5,909 nt of DNA from Patescibacteria group bacterium (GTDB lineage: Bacteria; Patescibacteriota; Minisyncoccia; UBA9983), in NCBI GenBank assembly GCA_018901555.1, contig JAHIER010000010.1, positions 1 through 5,909 of the forward strand, in the 5' to 3' direction. The notes beneath the pieces are model-generated. The model did not search any database. It saw only the letters and a program-made list of their open reading frames with translations, and was not told the DNA's origin. Positions 5,098 through 5,909 of this stretch are shown here, piece after piece. Each line of letters begins with the position of its first letter. Within the stretch, counting starts at the first letter, position 1. The translations under genes and the position numbers were made by a program.

Positions 5098-5759
5098 TTC
5101 AAGTAATTCCAGCAATTAACGAAAAAGATTTTAGTGAAATAGAAAAAAAGTTGAAACTTATTGAACCTTATACTAATTGGGCGCAATTGGATGTGGCTGA
5201 TAGTACTTTTACTCAAAATACTATTTGGCATAATCCAAAAGATTTGCGCGATTTGCAAACAAATTTAAATATAGAAGTGCATTTAATGATTAATGATATT
5301 GAAAATCGTGTTGAAGAATGGTTAGTTCCTCAAGTTAAAAGAATTATTTTTCATATTGAAACAGCTAAAGATCCGGATTTAGTTATTGAAAAAATAAAAA
5401 AAGCCGGCAAAGAACCAGGAATAGCAGTGGGGCCGGATGGCAAGTGGACTGACTTGGCTCATTATAAAGGCAAGGTTAATTTTTTTCAGATTTTGGGTGT
5501 GCGTCCGGGATTGCCAGGACAGCAAATAGATGAAAATGTTTATGAAAACATAAAACAGCTGAAAAAATTTTGTGAATCCTCGCTAACGGATAGGCAAGCA
5601 TGTATAATAGAAGTTGATGGCGGAGTTAATGTGGATAATGCCAAAAGATTAATAGAAGCTGGTGCAGATATTTTATGCGCCGCTAACGCAATATTTTCCA
5701 CACAAGGCGGAGGAGATATAAAAAATAATATTGAAGCATTAAAAAATGTTTTTAGATGA
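5094..5759 (+). CDS. rpe: Divergent ribulose-phosphate 3-epimerase-like protein
   Basis: This 221-residue TIM-barrel protein should interconvert ribulose-5-phosphate and xylulose-5-phosphate. Matches in order: QLDVADS (31-37, family H-x-DVMDG), VHLM (62-65; His63), FHIE (86-89), GVRPGLPGQQ (135-144, family V-x-PGFGGQ) and IEVDGGV (172-178; Asp175). The two catalytic Asp residues (33 and 175) and His63 remain. The first metal-ligand His is Gln31, and the Met and Gly of DVMDG are Ala35 and Ser37. The GSAIF phosphate loop reads ANAIF (197-201). Activity on the standard substrate is therefore plausible from context but not assured; an epimerase for another sugar phosphate is an alternative. Residues 160-170 form a longer loop than usual before the DGG strand. 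It overlaps rpiB by ATGA and the transketolase gene by 14 nt. An AGGAG at 5071-5075 is 18 nt from the ATG, too far to act. Confidence 0.78.
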   Translation: MIQVIPAINEKDFSEIEKKLKLIEPYTNWAQLDVADSTFTQNTIWHNPKDLRDLQTNLNIEVHLMINDIENRVEEWLVPQVKRIIFHIETAKDPDLVIEKIKKAGKEPGIAVGPDGKWTDLAHYKGKVNFFQILGVRPGLPGQQIDENVYENIKQLKKFCESSLTDRQACIIEVDGGVNVDNAKRLIEAGADILCAANAIFSTQGGGDIKNNIEALKNVFR

Positions 5760-5909
5760 TAAAAAAATAAAATTTTTAGAAGACAAGGCAAACGAAGTTC
5801 GCCAGTCTATTATTAATATGCTTTTAGAAGCTGGCTCTGGTCATTCAGCTGGTCCTCTTGGTATGGCTGATATTTTTACTGCGCTTTATTTTCATATTTT
5901 AAAACATGA
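5746..5909 (+). CDS. Transketolase, N-terminal part (runs off window)
   Basis: A frame opening at ATG 5746 continues to the end of the window, giving 54 residues. It begins with a short Lys-rich lead, then KANEVRQSIINML and EAGSGHSAGPLGMADI (28-43). This is the thiamine-diphosphate-binding start of transketolase, where family members usually read SGHPGG-x-L-x-x-ADI; His33 is the conserved active-site His and the Pro is replaced by Ser. Transketolase moves two-carbon units between sugar phosphates in the non-oxidative pentose phosphate pathway. The ATG at 5746 is preferred because it keeps the whole N-terminal helix; the next in-frame ATG (residue 25) would remove it, and the ATG at 5756 reaches a stop within four codons. 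The gene overlaps rpe by 14 nt. Whether it is a full-length enzyme or a split N-terminal subunit cannot be seen. Confidence 0.9.
   Translation, partial: MFLDDKKIKFLEDKANEVRQSIINMLLEAGSGHSAGPLGMADIFTALYFHILKH

Noticed and set aside
4896..5258. Minus-strand frame spanning the rpiB/rpe junction
   Set aside because: It lies opposite two conserved genes, including the REHNDAN block, and has no supporting features.
5603..5608. TATAAT inside the epimerase-like gene as an internal promoter for transketolase
   Set aside because: No -35 box at a suitable distance, and the next start codon is about 140 bases away, unlike the tight geometry of the other promoters.
1..5909. CRISPR array, tRNA or rRNA genes
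   Set aside because: No regularly spaced direct repeats and no cloverleaf or rRNA-like sequence was recognised. The three dispersed palindromes are too few and too far apart for an array.

Overview
This AT-rich window has compact, overlapping genes, no convincing Shine-Dalgarno sequences, and both TAA and TGA as stops (standard code 11, so not a UGA-recoded lineage). Gene style and protein families suggest a Candidate Phyla Radiation (Patescibacteria, Parcubacteria-like) genome. That assignment is inference; no phylogenetic marker is present.

Layout: (1) positions 1-129 hold the C-terminal end of an unrecognised gene whose last codons and stop lie inside a 21-nt palindrome. (2) A promoter precedes a two-gene unit: a 102-aa coiled-coil protein (186-494), overlapping by 8 nt a 792-aa membrane protein with an O-antigen ligase/polymerase-like domain and a C-terminal TPR region (487-2865). 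(3) On the minus strand, 2873-3622 is a compact 750-bp element. It is a REP-associated tyrosine transposase (RAYT, Y1/IS200-like HUH family) bounded by two 21-bp palindromes that are exact reverse complements. A third, degenerate copy lies at 116-136. (4) On the plus strand from 3677 runs a tightly overlapping central-carbon operon: glyceraldehyde-3-phosphate dehydrogenase, ribose-5-phosphate isomerase B, a divergent ribulose-phosphate 3-epimerase-like protein, and the start of a transketolase that runs off the window.

The operon joins lower glycolysis to the non-oxidative pentose phosphate pathway: RpiB and Rpe interconvert the pentose phosphates, transketolase uses them and releases glyceraldehyde-3-phosphate, and GAPDH oxidises that product.

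The most notable signal is the RAYT element. The palindrome upstream of the transposase forms the exact 17-nt spacer of a sigma70-like promoter (TTGAAC / TATAAT), and the start codon lies 7 nt after the -10 box. This suggests a leaderless transcript and possible autoregulation by binding of the transposase to its own palindrome. The coiled-coil gene and gap show the same -10-to-ATG geometry. A second theme is short palindromes sitting in frame inside rpiB, which look like small repeats absorbed into a coding sequence.
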